Source: Apus apus (Eukaryota; Chordata; Aves; Apodiformes; Apodidae). Taken from it: a stretch of 64,000 bases of DNA. The translations under genes were made by a program, and so were the position numbers. Below are positions 23,914-35,500 of the stretch, piece by piece (positions within the stretch are counted from its first letter, which is position 1; each line of letters starts with the position of its first letter). The notes beneath the pieces were generated by a model. That model was not told where the DNA came from. It ran no database searches and saw only the letters and a list, made by a program, of their open reading frames with translations. Where the stretch lies: positions 154,180,858 through 154,244,857 of the forward strand of contig NC_067282.1 in NCBI RefSeq assembly GCF_020740795.1, written 5' to 3'.

Positions 23914-25788
23914 CACGCTGCTCATCACATCCAGAAGAGACTCCCCTGGGTGGGCAGCAATCCACAGTCCTCGGCAGGGATAACAGTCCTGATGGCTGAT
24001 GGTCTCTTCACTCTGCTGATCTGGGTCTCATACTTACCACTCACCTTTCTGCCCCTTTGCTTCTTAGGCAAGGTTTGTGTGCCACTGGAGACCTGGGGCT
24101 TCCCATGTGCTCACAGCCCTTCCCCCAGCCAAGGATTTCTGCTCGTCCCCATGGATGAGACTGATGAATCACTTAAATGAAAAGTCCCTTGTTAATCACT
24201 GGAGTTTGAGCTGCCTGGCATCTTGACATAACCTTCAGCAGGAAAGGTCTCTGCAGGGGTATCAGGCTTGCAAAGGGATACAGAGCCTTCTACTGCTATT
24301 CACTGTGTTAAATCTAACCCAGTCTGTTGCAGTACAGGGGGTATTTGGGGGAAATAAGTGGGATTTTAACCCAGATCATTGCTTAAGCTGAGCTCTTCAC
24401 AACACCCACCCTTGGTGCTGGGATGATAAACTTGCTGAAGCTCTGTGCAGAGAGGCCAAGGGCTCAGCAAGCCTCAGAGGCTGAAAGTCTTTATCCCTGC
24501 TGAAGGTGCAATGCTGCTCTGTGTCTGTTTGGGTGATGCAGAACTTCATCCACCCATCCATCCATTCCAGATGCACTACATTCCAATTAAAGATCTTTAC
24601 TAATGAAGTTTGTCCAAGTCCTGTGTCAAGCTGAGAATATTCTGCAGCTTTCCATGAAGGGGTGCTGCCAGACTTATCACATAAGCCCATCCTGATCTGC
24701 CTGACCTTCTGCTCTTCTGCTGCAGAGTGAAATAGGAGAGACTGGGAGGTAGCGTGCACTTGTTCAGTCCCCTGCACTCCAGAATCCTATGGTTGTGGAT
24801 GGGCTCTTCCTTAACACTCATACTAATGCAAGCTGTGAATCATCCCCTGACCCCCTTTCCCTGCATGTCTCTGAGAAGGAACATTGGCCTGTCAGCAAAA
24901 TGGGCCTATTGCACCACCTCTGCTTTCTGGACTAAAGCCATACAAGGCACACTTGGTTCAAAATCCCATGTTTATAGATCATCTGCACTTTCTGCCCTGC
25001 CACTGAAGCACTGTCTGAAGCTGTGATATTGGGGCTAAGAGGGACACTCACATCTTCTCCCTCCCTGCCAGCCCAGTGCAATGCCCAGTGTGCACAGGGA
25101 GGCTTAGGGGAGCTCTGACAGGAGGGTTCATCCAGAGCCTCTCCTCACCTCTCCTCCCAGCCCAAGACCCACCCTTCAGATGCAGCAGATGCAGAGGTGC
25201 TACCTGTGAATGCTCTGGACACAGCAGGGCCCTGTGTGCCCGACCCCTGCATGTGCCACCACCTTGTGTGCACATGTCCACACATCCTGTGCTGTCACCT
25301 AGGCCTGCCAGTATCAGCTTGATCCACATTCCAGGGTGCTCCTGGGGTGCTCTGTGCTGTAATCCCCAGTGGCTCTTTTGGGCACACTGCCCAAATCTGC
25401 CACAGATCCTGGATGGGCTTGTGTCTCTCATCCTCTCCTGTGAAACTGTCAGCAGATGTTTTCTCCTTGAGAGTGCACTGGCCATTTGAGTGAGTGATGC
25501 CCAAAGTTACACATACCCTGGCAAATGAAGGCTCAAAGTGCAGGTGCAGCCTGAAACAGGTAAATCCCACATATTTTTGTACCTTGGTGACTTGGGGCTG
25601 CAAAAGGGAAATGCCACAGGGCTGGGCTGCATGGTCTGAAGTGCCACCCTTGGCTGCATGGCTCAGGTCCCCTGCCCTCTGGCAAAACACAGCCATATCT
25701 CCAAGCACCAGCTTGGAAACCTGCTTCCTTGCCTCAACTCCCTCACAGCTGGGACAGCACTACAAATGGACCCCAGCTGAGCCATAGC

Positions 25789-25794
25789 AATAAA
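25789..25794 (+). terminator. SMIM45: Candidate SMIM45 poly(A) signal
   Basis: AATAAA followed by a TGTGCTGG-type G/T-rich stretch. A second AATAAA lies at 26145-26150 and an ATTAAA at 24586-24591, so the 3' end could be at any of the three; 23914 to about 25810 would be 3' UTR if this one is used. Confidence 0.35.
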
Positions 25795-25814
25795 AACCTC
25801 TGTGCTGGAGCTGA

Positions 25815-27313
25815 GGGGCTCAGAGGGGCCAGGGGCAGGTTAAACTATCCCTGTGGGAAGGGGAGCCTGGTTGCCAGAGTCTGCACCAGCAGAGGTTGCT
25901 TTGCCATCACACCTCCTCCAAACCCGCTTTCACCTGGTGAGTCAAAAGAGAAGAAGGAAAACACCATTCTGGTAAAACCAAAAAAACTGAGTCTGCCACC
26001 ACAACTCCACTCTTGGCCAGCTGACATCTGTAGTGTGATGGGGCTCCCGCGGGGTACCCTCTCCCCTCCTCTGTGTCCTCCTCTGTGCATCATCCTGCCT
26101 GTTTTCACCTCTGCTCTGACTGTGACTGGCCACAGAAACTGAGCAATAAAAAGATGACAAACAGGTCAGCGATGGATTAGAGAGAAACCAGTATTTCCCT
26201 CGGGTACAAAGGACTTCATTGGCAACAGTGTCAAAGCCCTACCCAGGGGAATAAAAGTGTGTGACAAACCACGTGGCTGATGGTTTATTTTCCTGTTGTT
26301 CCCTTGCTCCCTCGGGAGCTGCCTCCTTCCAGCTTGGGGCGGGCAGCAAGGACCAGTCTGCAGCAAGTCCTTTACAGCAGGGTAGGTCTTTCTCTGCCTG
26401 GTTTCTGTGCCAGCTACACTGAAGGGCTATCTGGGAATAATTAAGTCAAAGGCAAACACTGCCTGAAAACTGAGACTGTTTCTCCCCTGTGGGACCTATG
26501 TAGCCAGAGAGACCTCAGGAGAGAGAAAAATAGTTGCAGATACTGAATTAAACTGCGTAAAGCATCAGAGAAGATACTTATTGCTGGAAATAGTGCACAG
26601 CATCAGGCTGGTCTTTTCCACCTTCTCTGTCTCTTTGCCTTCAAAGGAGCAGAGAAGTTACACCCCTCTGAGCCCTCCCTTCCTCCAGCACTACACATGG
26701 CTTGTTGCAGGTCACAACACAGTAGTTCCCCCACTACCCCTCAGCCCTGGCCACCCAAAGGCAGGTGACCACCCTGCCATGCTTTGGGTGCCTGGGTCTC
26801 CTTCTCTTTGCTCCTGTTTGCCAAAAAACTATGTGTATTCTCATCCCACCCGACCAAAACTATTCCCCACTTCTTCTTGGTTATTGCCCTTAAAAGTCTC
26901 TTCTATAGTAAGGAAGGTGTGGGGTAGGAAGCTGCCTCCCTGTAATGGATGCCTTCTTGACCCTGAAAATGTCCCAAAGCTGGCAAAATCAAGAAACAAT
27001 CAGAATAATGAAGAAGCAAAAAAAAAATCAGAATAAGAGAAAGAAGCATCAACCTGGATGAACATCTGATGAGGGAACACTGAATTTCCTCAACAGGGCA
27101 TGAATCATTGAACTGGAATCAGCCATTTGAAGAAAAGAAAAAAAAAAAAAAGAGAGAGAGAGAGAGAGGAAGGGAAAGCATCTCAAAAATTCAGAGATTT
27201 TAATTTATTTAAAAAAAACCAAAAAACTTGCACTTGTTGTCCTCAGGAGCAGGCAGTGCAGGCCTGACCACACCGCTCCTCCACCTCCCACCATGGGAGT
27301 GGGGCAGGGGGCT
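25815..27313. other. Intergenic sequence with A-rich and (AG)n microsatellite
   Basis: No gene recognised. An A run at about 27137-27150 passes into an (AG)n tract ending near 27168. An A-rich stretch also lies at 27209-27225. The remainder shows no repeats I can name. Confidence 0.5.
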
Positions 27314-27369
27314 GTGGCATGGGGCTGCCCGTGGCGTGGGGCTGCCCGTGGCGTGGGGCTGCCCGTGGC
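27314..27369. repeat. 17-bp tandem repeat, about three copies
   Basis: The unit GTGGCGTGGGGCTGCCC is repeated three times with one change in the first copy. It lies about 300 bp before the candidate first exon at 27659. Confidence 0.9.
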
Positions 27370-27658
27370 GGAGGCCAGGAAGGCACTGGGGGCAGGGGGC
27401 AGGAGTGGCAGCAGAACCAGGCGTGGGAGAGTGCCGGGCAGGCCACAAGCACCCCATTGTCCTGCTGGGAGGCGGGCTGGCTGGCCTGGCAGGGCTGCCA
27501 GCGGGGGCTCGGACCCATGGACATCGGTGGCTCCGGAGAGCACTGTGTCCTAGGATGCTGCAGCCCTGACAGCGGGAAAGGCCTGGGAATCCCAGCCCAG
27601 CCCGGCACTGCCTGCCCCCTGCCCTCACACCTCCGCTTCCCGCTCACCGCCGCCTGCC

Positions 27659-27989
27659 ATGGAGGAGGACATCACGCCTCCCCGCAGCTGCCTGCCTGCC
27701 ACGGGCAGCCCCAGCCGCATCCCGGGCCTCTCGCCGCGGTGGGACAGTGCGCTTGGCGTCCCCGTCACCCCCACCAAGAGGAGCTGCCTCTCGGTCACCC
27801 TGCGCCGGGCTGGCGGGGCTGGCGGGGGGTCCCTCTGGGAGCGGCTGCGGGGCCCAGCTCCCGTCACTCCCGTGCCCCCGCGCCCCCGGCCCCTGGCTGC
27901 TGAGGGGCCCCAGCGACACGGCGGCCCCGGTGGGGCAGAGCTGGCCTCAGCGGTGAAGATAAGCCTGCCTGGATCCCCGCCACTCTCCG
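27659..27989 (+). CDS. Candidate alternative first coding exon of SEPTIN3
   Basis: An ATG in a good start context (GCCTGCCATGG) opens a frame of 110 codons plus one base, beginning MEEDITPPRSCLPATG and ending SLPGSPPLS. It stops at a GTGGGT donor in phase 1. SEPTIN3 exon 2 at 34852 needs exactly phase 1, so splicing would give an extended septin of about 457 residues. The predicted N-terminus is proline-rich, basic and disordered, as in long SEPTIN9 isoforms of the same septin subgroup (family knowledge). The region is CpG-rich. Against it: GC-rich DNA gives long chance frames (a 205-codon frame exists on the other strand), and the phase match has a one-in-three chance. Confidence 0.3.
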
Positions 27990-29160
27990 GTGGGTCTCTG
28001 CTCCTGGGGCGGGCTGGGCAGGGGGGAGGGAGGCACCAAAGGGTCTCTTGGTGGTGCCATGGGGCTGGGTGCGGGGGGCAGGGCCCTTCAGCAGTGGTGG
28101 GGTGACTTGGGGGAGGACGGGGGCTTCCCCCCCGGGAGTGATTCCCCCTTTGCCCACATGTAGGTTGGCGAAGGCAGGAGGGAGGGGAGCCCATGCAGGG
28201 TGAGCCCAGCACCCAGCAGGGAACGGGTGGTTGCGGGCGCATGTCAGGAGGTGTTGCAGGTGCTGAGATGTCCCTGTCTGTCTGTCTGTCCCCAGACAGC
28301 CAGATTATCGGATTGCTCAGCTTAGTGTGGGTAACTTTTCAGCACCTACAGTGATTTCTAAATACTCCTGTAACCCACAGCAGGTGCAGCTTTCTTTTTG
28401 CCCAGGGGCACTGTAAAAAGAGACACCCAAACCCCTCCCTGAGTCTGCCACGCATCCTGCAGCCTGGCCCCCACCCAGGGGGCTGCTGGGCAGTGGGGGT
28501 ATTCCTGAAAGGACATCAGAGCAGCCCCAGATGTTCGTGCCCCAGCACAGAGTGGTGGGGCTATGGTGGCTGATGGGGCCAGGGCTCACAGCTGTAGGAG
28601 AAGGAAGTACAGAGGGGGGAAGCAGCATCCCCCTCCAAAGGCACCAGCAGCCAGGGACATCCATACAGCTCTGCCAGCACAGGCACATCCTTCAGACACA
28701 TGAAGAAGGGCACTGCCAGCCATAGTTGCCTGCTGGGGCACACAGGGGTGTGATCTGTGCCCCCCGACGTGGCCCGCAGACGGAACACACACATGTACAT
28801 GCACACGCATGTGCACAGATATGTGCACACGCACGCTGAAGGGACAGCGCTCGCCCTGCCTCTGCACCGCAGGCTGACAGCCAGGAATTGCAGTGCCAGA
28901 GGAGAAAAGGTTTCTCACGCCTCCGCAAGTGGAGCTGAAGGGCAAATCACTTCTGATGAACCAAAACGTTCCCGATTTCCCCTTTCCGGGAAAGCAGGAG
29001 GCCTTGCCATCCCCTGAACCCAGTAAACACCTAAAGGAAGAGAGTGCCATTTGTCAGCCCCACTGGGGCAAGGCCACGAAGGGTTAAATATCCCCCTCCC
29101 TAAACAAGCAGAGATGCTGAAACCCCTGGAGAACTGGGAGAGAAAAGGGTCAGAAAAGAC
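27990..29160. other. Sequence between candidate exon and SEPTIN3 exon 1
   Basis: No coding exon recognised. A (TGTC)n tract lies at about 28272-28292. Alternating purine-pyrimidine sequence rich in CA and TG, which could adopt Z-form DNA, runs from about 28786 to 28838. Confidence 0.4.
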
Positions 29161-29585
29161 CTGTGCAGCGCAAGGAGGGAGGAGGGGTGCGGGTGTGCCG
29201 GGGGGGGCCCCCAGGAGACAGTGGCCCCAGCGGGGTCAGCCCCTCCATCCCCACCGCCGTGCCCACCCAGGCGGGGAGGCTGGCGGGGGCCTGGGATGGA
29301 GGCAGGGGAGGGTGCGCGGGGGGAGATTTTGCGGCGATGTTTAATATTCAGGTCACATGACGATGGCAGCAGGAGCAGCACCAGCATCCCCGCTCCGCTG
29401 AAATAGCCACTGGAGAAGGAGGGGAAGGAGGAGGGGGGGTGGAGGGGGGAGAGAAGAGGACACAGGAAGGAAGGCAGAGGTAAAAACGGAGTCTCGTAGC
29501 CCACCGCACCGCGTCAGCGTCAGGCTAGAAAAGTGAGGGGGAAGCCCACCCCCTTGGGAGAGGATTCGGAGACAAAGGAAGCTTC
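29161..29585 (+). promoter_or_regulatory. SEPTIN3: Likely SEPTIN3 promoter and 5' UTR
   Basis: A GC-rich block with a purine-rich stretch (about 29408-29485) runs up to the first coding exon. It includes the E-box-like word GTCACATGAC at 29352-29361. It directly precedes the ATG at 29586, so it is the natural promoter/leader candidate. No transcription start can be fixed from sequence. Confidence 0.5.
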
Positions 29586-32500
29586 ATGTTCAAAGGTAGG
29601 ATGCTCCGGGCTCGGCAGGGCTGGGCGATGCTGGAGGGACGCCGCTGGCGCTTTTAGTGAAGGCACCTTCCACCGTGCCCCAACACTGCCCAGCTCTGGC
29701 CACGGGGGAGGAATATCCCTGTAGGGCAGCGGGGAAAATCCGTCCTGGCTTTGTCTCTCCTCTTTTTTTTCCCTTGTGGTGGCAGCAGTCTGGCATGAAG
29801 AAGAAGGAGCAGGGCTGGTTGCGGGGCGGATGGGGAATAGCCGGCGCCAGGGGCTGCTCTGAAAGAAAGAGATAATCCAGCTGGTCCAGAGCTGGGGAAA
29901 GCCCAGAAGCTGCTTGGCGACTGGTTTGTCCCTTGCAAGTGACAGTCAGTTGCTGCGGGGGCAGCAGGGACGTCCTGTGCTGCTCCCTGGGCATCTGCGC
30001 AGGAGCTGGCGGGCGGGCACGGAGCCCTGGCACCGGCAGGCAGGCAGGGGGAGAGGCAGACGTGGCAGCAGCGGGTACCCCGGTCCTAGGGCCCTCAGCA
30101 TCCTCTTGCCTTGTGGTGCAGCTCTGCCACCCTGGTGGCAAGCTGGCATACGGGGATGCTGGGGAACAGCATCAAGGGTACAGCCAAGGCTGAGGTGAGC
30201 ATCTAACCCCGCAGCAGCTGGGCTGGGGATGTGCCCAGCCCCTTCACCTCCAGCTTCTGCCTCTCCAGGGAGGCTTGGGCACACAATGCCCTAGGTTTCA
30301 CTGCAGCCCTGGCAGAGCCAGGCTCTTGCCCAAGCCCTCTGCAGAGTGCTGAGGGGAAGTAAGACTATTGCTGGGAAGGCTATAGCAGCCTAAGGAGCTG
30401 GGATGAGATTTCCTGCCTCATTTAAAACGCCCAGTGATCCTGAGGCCAGGCAAAAAGAGCTGGTAAGAAGAATAGCTTTGTTCTGCACCCTGAGGTCAGG
30501 CGGTGCATCCGCCAGGGCTTGGCCTTTGCCCTGCACAGCTGGGAGAGATGCCTCAGGATCACCATAGAAATGGAAGGGAAAGGGATTTTTCCAGCAGAGA
30601 GATGTTCAGTGCAGCACCTCTGTGGATCCGATGCAAGGCGCAGATCCTGATGTCCTCAAGCCCCAGGAAGGCTGTGCTACTGAAGCATTTTCTTTCCTAG
30701 GCACCTGGCATCACCCACCAAGCACCTGCCCCTGCCAGCCACCTTCAGGCTCCAAAACCCATCCCTCCTCCCTGTCCCATGTCTGTAGGGAGTGGGACTG
30801 TGGGTCTGGGGCCACGCGGGTGGAAAGGTCCGGGGTGAGACGTACGTGTGGATCACTGCCTCCAGCTGGAGCGGGAAGCCTCGTCCTGCATGGGAGGAGA
30901 GCCACAGCAAGGACATCCATGTGTTATGTGGGGGTTAAATAGCTTTTCCTTGCTGGAAGCTGGGCTGTGATGGTCGACTGTTTGCAGCCCTCCTCCCTCT
31001 TGCTACTCAGACAAAGGATGGGAAGGCAGGGGGAGGGGATGTGACTATATCTGGGTTATTCGGGCAGAGTAGATGTTAGCCCCCACTACCTGAGCCCCTG
31101 AGGAATCTGCAGGGTCACCTCTGTCCCCAGCCAACTGCTTCAAATATCAGAGGCAAGTGGACATGAAGGGTGTGCTGCAGTAGTGGTGTCTGCTGCTGGC
31201 CACGTACACAGACCTTTCAAGAGGGAGGTTTTGGGGTGGATTGGTGGGTGGTAGAAGCAGGAGCTATCTGGGACCGTTGGGACTTCTCTGAGCACCCATT
31301 GCCTTTCTGGTCCTGTCTGCCCTGACCTTAAATGCTGCACCCCTCGCTGCTCTGGAGTCAAATGGAGATGCATCTCTTGTGAGCTAGAGATTATCCCCCA
31401 GCAGCCCAGCCCAGGTGACCTCCCACTGGTAACTGGGCAGCAGAGGTATCACCAGCAACCACCCTCTTAAATGAGCTTTGCTTAGCACACAGAGGAAAGC
31501 AGCAGGAAAAAGGGTGGCAATGCAAACAGAGGATGTAAGGGGTGAACCTTTGTTAACCCTCTATTCATTAGCTGTACTGGCCCTAGTGCCCTATCGTGTA
31601 TTCATTACAGGGGACAGCCAGAGGGGCCCGGGGATGTGCCTAGGACACACAATATTACCCCTTGACCAGTCAGTCACAGCACTAATGAGGCTTCTTAGCA
31701 GCATTACTTCATCTAAACAGAGCCATTCCCAGGAGACCAGGTAGACATGTTTCATATCTCCAGGTGCCTCTCAGCTCTGGCCCCGGTTTTGCACATCCCG
31801 ACCTCCTCGGCAGTCTGTTCCTCATTTGGCTCCTTGAATTCCTCTGTAGGACTTAGGAGATAGAAAATTGTGTGCAGAAAGCTGAGCTCTCAGGCACCTC
31901 TATGCAAAATGGAGGCTCCCCTTACTGAGGCTGTATGGGAAGACACCCCACACAGAGAGGAAGGCAAATGACCAAGAGGAGAAAGGGAAGTTGTCTACCC
32001 TGAGACCTTGAATGTCCAAAATCAAAACACCTAGGGCAACATCACTGATATAAAATCCAGGAAATATTTCAAGAGACTTCTGGAGATCTTTTCTCCTGGT
32101 CTCAGGCCTTTCTGTCAGTGCCCAGGAACCTGACTAAAATATCTGCTCCAGTCGCTCTAAATTCCTGGCTCTAGCAGCAAACCCTGCAAAGGGATAGCCA
32201 TGTATTGTGATGTCCACAGCAGAGTTAACAACATCTGCTGGCTCTGGGCAAACCATCCCTTGGTGAGACTGAGGGATGAGTTACGAACCTTTTAGTGAGC
32301 CTTGAGCTTGGCTGCCAGCAACTTCCCTCCTTCCTCCCCCTTGTGTAAGAACAAGGAGGGAATAAAGGAGAGAGCAACAGGCCCCCTGAGAACAAGCTAC
32401 TGCCTGGGCAGCAAAGAGGTTGCAGCATGCATGGCCAAGGTCCTGCACCCATCCCATGCAGGTGCTCAGTGGAGCTTTCTTCCCACCTCAACCTGCTCCC

Positions 32501-35500
32501 TGTCCAGCTCTGGGGTTTATTTGCCCCCACTAAAGCAGTAGCCAAGTGCTTCACTGGGGTCACAGCCTCCTGCCCCTCATAATTCCCTGTCTCATGCTCT
32601 TTTCCCTCTCTCTTTGGGGTAGGTGGGACCCCAGCAGGGCTGTGTGGGGTGCACACAGGATGCTGCAGCAGGATGAGGGGCATGGCACAGCCATGCCACT
32701 GTGGTACAGGTGGTGTGGGGCAGCCCGAGACGGGAAGAGCAAAGAGCAGGATGCAGGAGAGCCGGCTGGCTTGGCCATCCATGCTGTGCCACAGAGATGG
32801 GCTTTTCTGGCTGGCAGCAGCTTTGAGAAAGCTGGAAAAAGACAACAGGAGCCCCAGGGGTTGCTTTGTCAGCAGGAAAGGCACAGAGTAGCTGTGACGG
32901 GTGTAAGAGCGGATCTCAGCTGAGAAGCACTGGGCTCGGCAGGCAGGCTCCTCGGGCAGCTGCCCGGCAGCGTGAGGTGCTCTGAATTGCCAGCCTGGCT
33001 CAAGCCAACAGTCTGTCTTGTGCTCTGATCTCCCCAGGGTGCTGCTCGCTGCTTCAGGAGAGGGTGATGATAGATCAGAGTGTCCTGGCTCAGTGGGGAA
33101 GAGCAGAAGGAGGGGGCCATCCTCCAGCAGACCTCTCCCCTGGGGGCAAGGTGGAACAGAGGTGGTGTGAGAGCCTTCAGAAGTCCCCTACCGTGCTGTG
33201 CATGGCTGGCTCTGCTTCCATCCTCTCACATGGAGGGAAGATCTCTTCTCCCAGTTCAACATAAGAGACTTCCGAAGCAGTGTAAAAGGAGCTGGGTGGA
33301 GGCACTCTTCTCCTTGCCAAGGCTGGCACTTCTGCAAGGTCTTCCCTCAGCACACGATAGTAGGATATTAAAGCTTATATAAAATGTGTGTCTGCACAGG
33401 AGCTTTGTTGTGGGAATGCTAGGCAGGGTCACCAGCCAGCCATGAAGCCTGTTGCAGCCTAACCCTGGCCTTGAACAAAATCTCTCTGTCCTCTCCCTAA
33501 CCCTGGTGTCTGCCTGGCCTGGCTGGGCTGTCATGGGGACCCCAGACTGGTGCTATCAGTGTCCCCAGCCTGGTGACCTCTGTGTTGTCTTCCTCTCCAA
33601 GGGGCATGTGTCACCCACCAAATGGCAGTCGCCTGCCTGGCCGCTCATGTCCTCCTCTGCAGCCAGTGGGTTCTGCTGAGAAGAGTGAAAAACTCCACCA
33701 AAATGATGGAAAGGGATAATTTAGTGTGAGATACTTGAACTGAAGCAGCATCCAAAGCAAGTGGAGTGCTTACCAGGCAAAAACACATGCTGTCCCTGTC
33801 CTGGAAAAATAACCATCTAATGAGAAAAAGCATGAAGGAGACAAGTAATTAGAGTGGGAGAGGCTCTAGTTTGCAGCTGGTTTGTACATGAAAGATATTT
33901 GATTCCCATCCCCTTCATTTCCTTTCTAGATTCATCACTTACTCCTCCCTTCCCCACCAATTACAGCTTTTCTTCTGTGCCCTGTCCTCTCCCAACCTCC
34001 GGCTTCCTCCCAGCCTGTGGGAGCTGCTCACTAATGAGACCAGAGAGGGAGATAAATGGATGAGGCCTGCCCCAAGCAGTGTGTGCCGTCACCCGAAAAA
34101 GAGTCAGGGAGGCTGGAAAACCTGCAAGGACTTTCTTCTGGCCTATTTGTTTGACATGTAAGAAGTGAGGAGGGAAAGGCGCAGATGATTAGTTTATTGA
34201 CCATGATGATTAGTTTCTTGAGCATGACAAAACCCATCGATCTATGGGCAGGAGGCAAGCTTGGAGGTTGTGGCCATGCTCTGCACTTCCACCACTGCCT
34301 TCCTCTGAGGAACTGAGCCTGCAGAGCATGGCCAGTAATGCAGATGCCCCTGGCAAGGGCCAGACTTGCAAGTCCTCACAGTAAATCCCAAAATGTTTCA
34401 ATGCTGAGACTTGATACAGGGTAATTTTTAAAAGTCTGTTCCATCACAAATGTCACACTAAACTTAGACAGGCAAAACACCAGGTGATCCTGGTGAGAAC
34501 TGGGAGATAAAAAAATGAGGAGACACACTCAGAGCTTTGGGCACCTGATGAGCAGCCCAGCCAGCTTCACTGGGTCTGCTCCTGCTGTTTGGATGTAGCC
34601 ATCAACATGTTCCATTCCCAACAAACCAGACTTCTCCCCCTCCTCATCTGGAGTGACATACAGAAGAGAGTGCTGGAAACTCAAGTAGATGTTCCTCCAT
34701 GAAGAGCCTTCCTGCCAAATTTTTGCAGTTCAGTTATCCCCTGTAGCTCTTGAAATGGATGGTCAAAGTTGACCTCAGCCACTGTGACAGGTGAGCAGGG
34801 AGGTCCTCGTTGCACCTTAATGATGATTTTTCAATCTTTCTGTCCATGCAGGGCCAGCAGAGAGCAAAACCGAAGCAGCCATGTCTGAGCTGGTCCCAGA
34901 GCCACGACAAAAACCAGTTGTACCAATGAAACCCACAAGCATTAATGCCAACTTGCTGGGATACATTGGTATTGACACCATCATTGAGCAGATGCGCAAG
35001 AAAACCATGAAGACAGGTTTTGACTTCAACATCATGGTTGTAGGTAGGCAGGGACCAGCCGAGGTACTGGGAACCATGGCCAGGGACTGCCCTATGAGGC
35101 CAGGTGGGAGGGCAAGCCCTGCAGGGAGGGCTCACCAGAGCAGGCAGTGCTTGCTCTGGAGGGAAGGAGAGCCTGCACAAGGAAGGAGATACCTACAGCC
35201 CCTTCCGCTCCCAGCCTGCCTCTGTCCCCCGGACCTGCTGTCATCACTGAACTGTGTCAGGTGTCATGAGCTTCCTTTCTTCAATCTGCAGGTCAGAGTG
35301 GACTGGGAAAGTCGACATTGGTGAACACCCTCTTCAAATCCCAGGTGAGCCGCAAATCTTCAGGCTGGAACCGGGAGGAGAAGATCCCCAAGACGGTGGA
35401 GATCAAAGCCATTGGACATGGTGAGAGCCAGGCTGCTGGGGTGGAGGCAGTATTGATGCTTCAGCACAGTCTTGCAGAAGACCCCAGTGACCTATGCAAA

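Noticed and set aside
27205-28242. Minus-strand frames of 112 to 205 codons opposite the candidate SEPTIN3 exon
   Set aside because: Proline/arginine-rich shadows of GC-rich DNA. No start context or splice phase links them to a neighbour.
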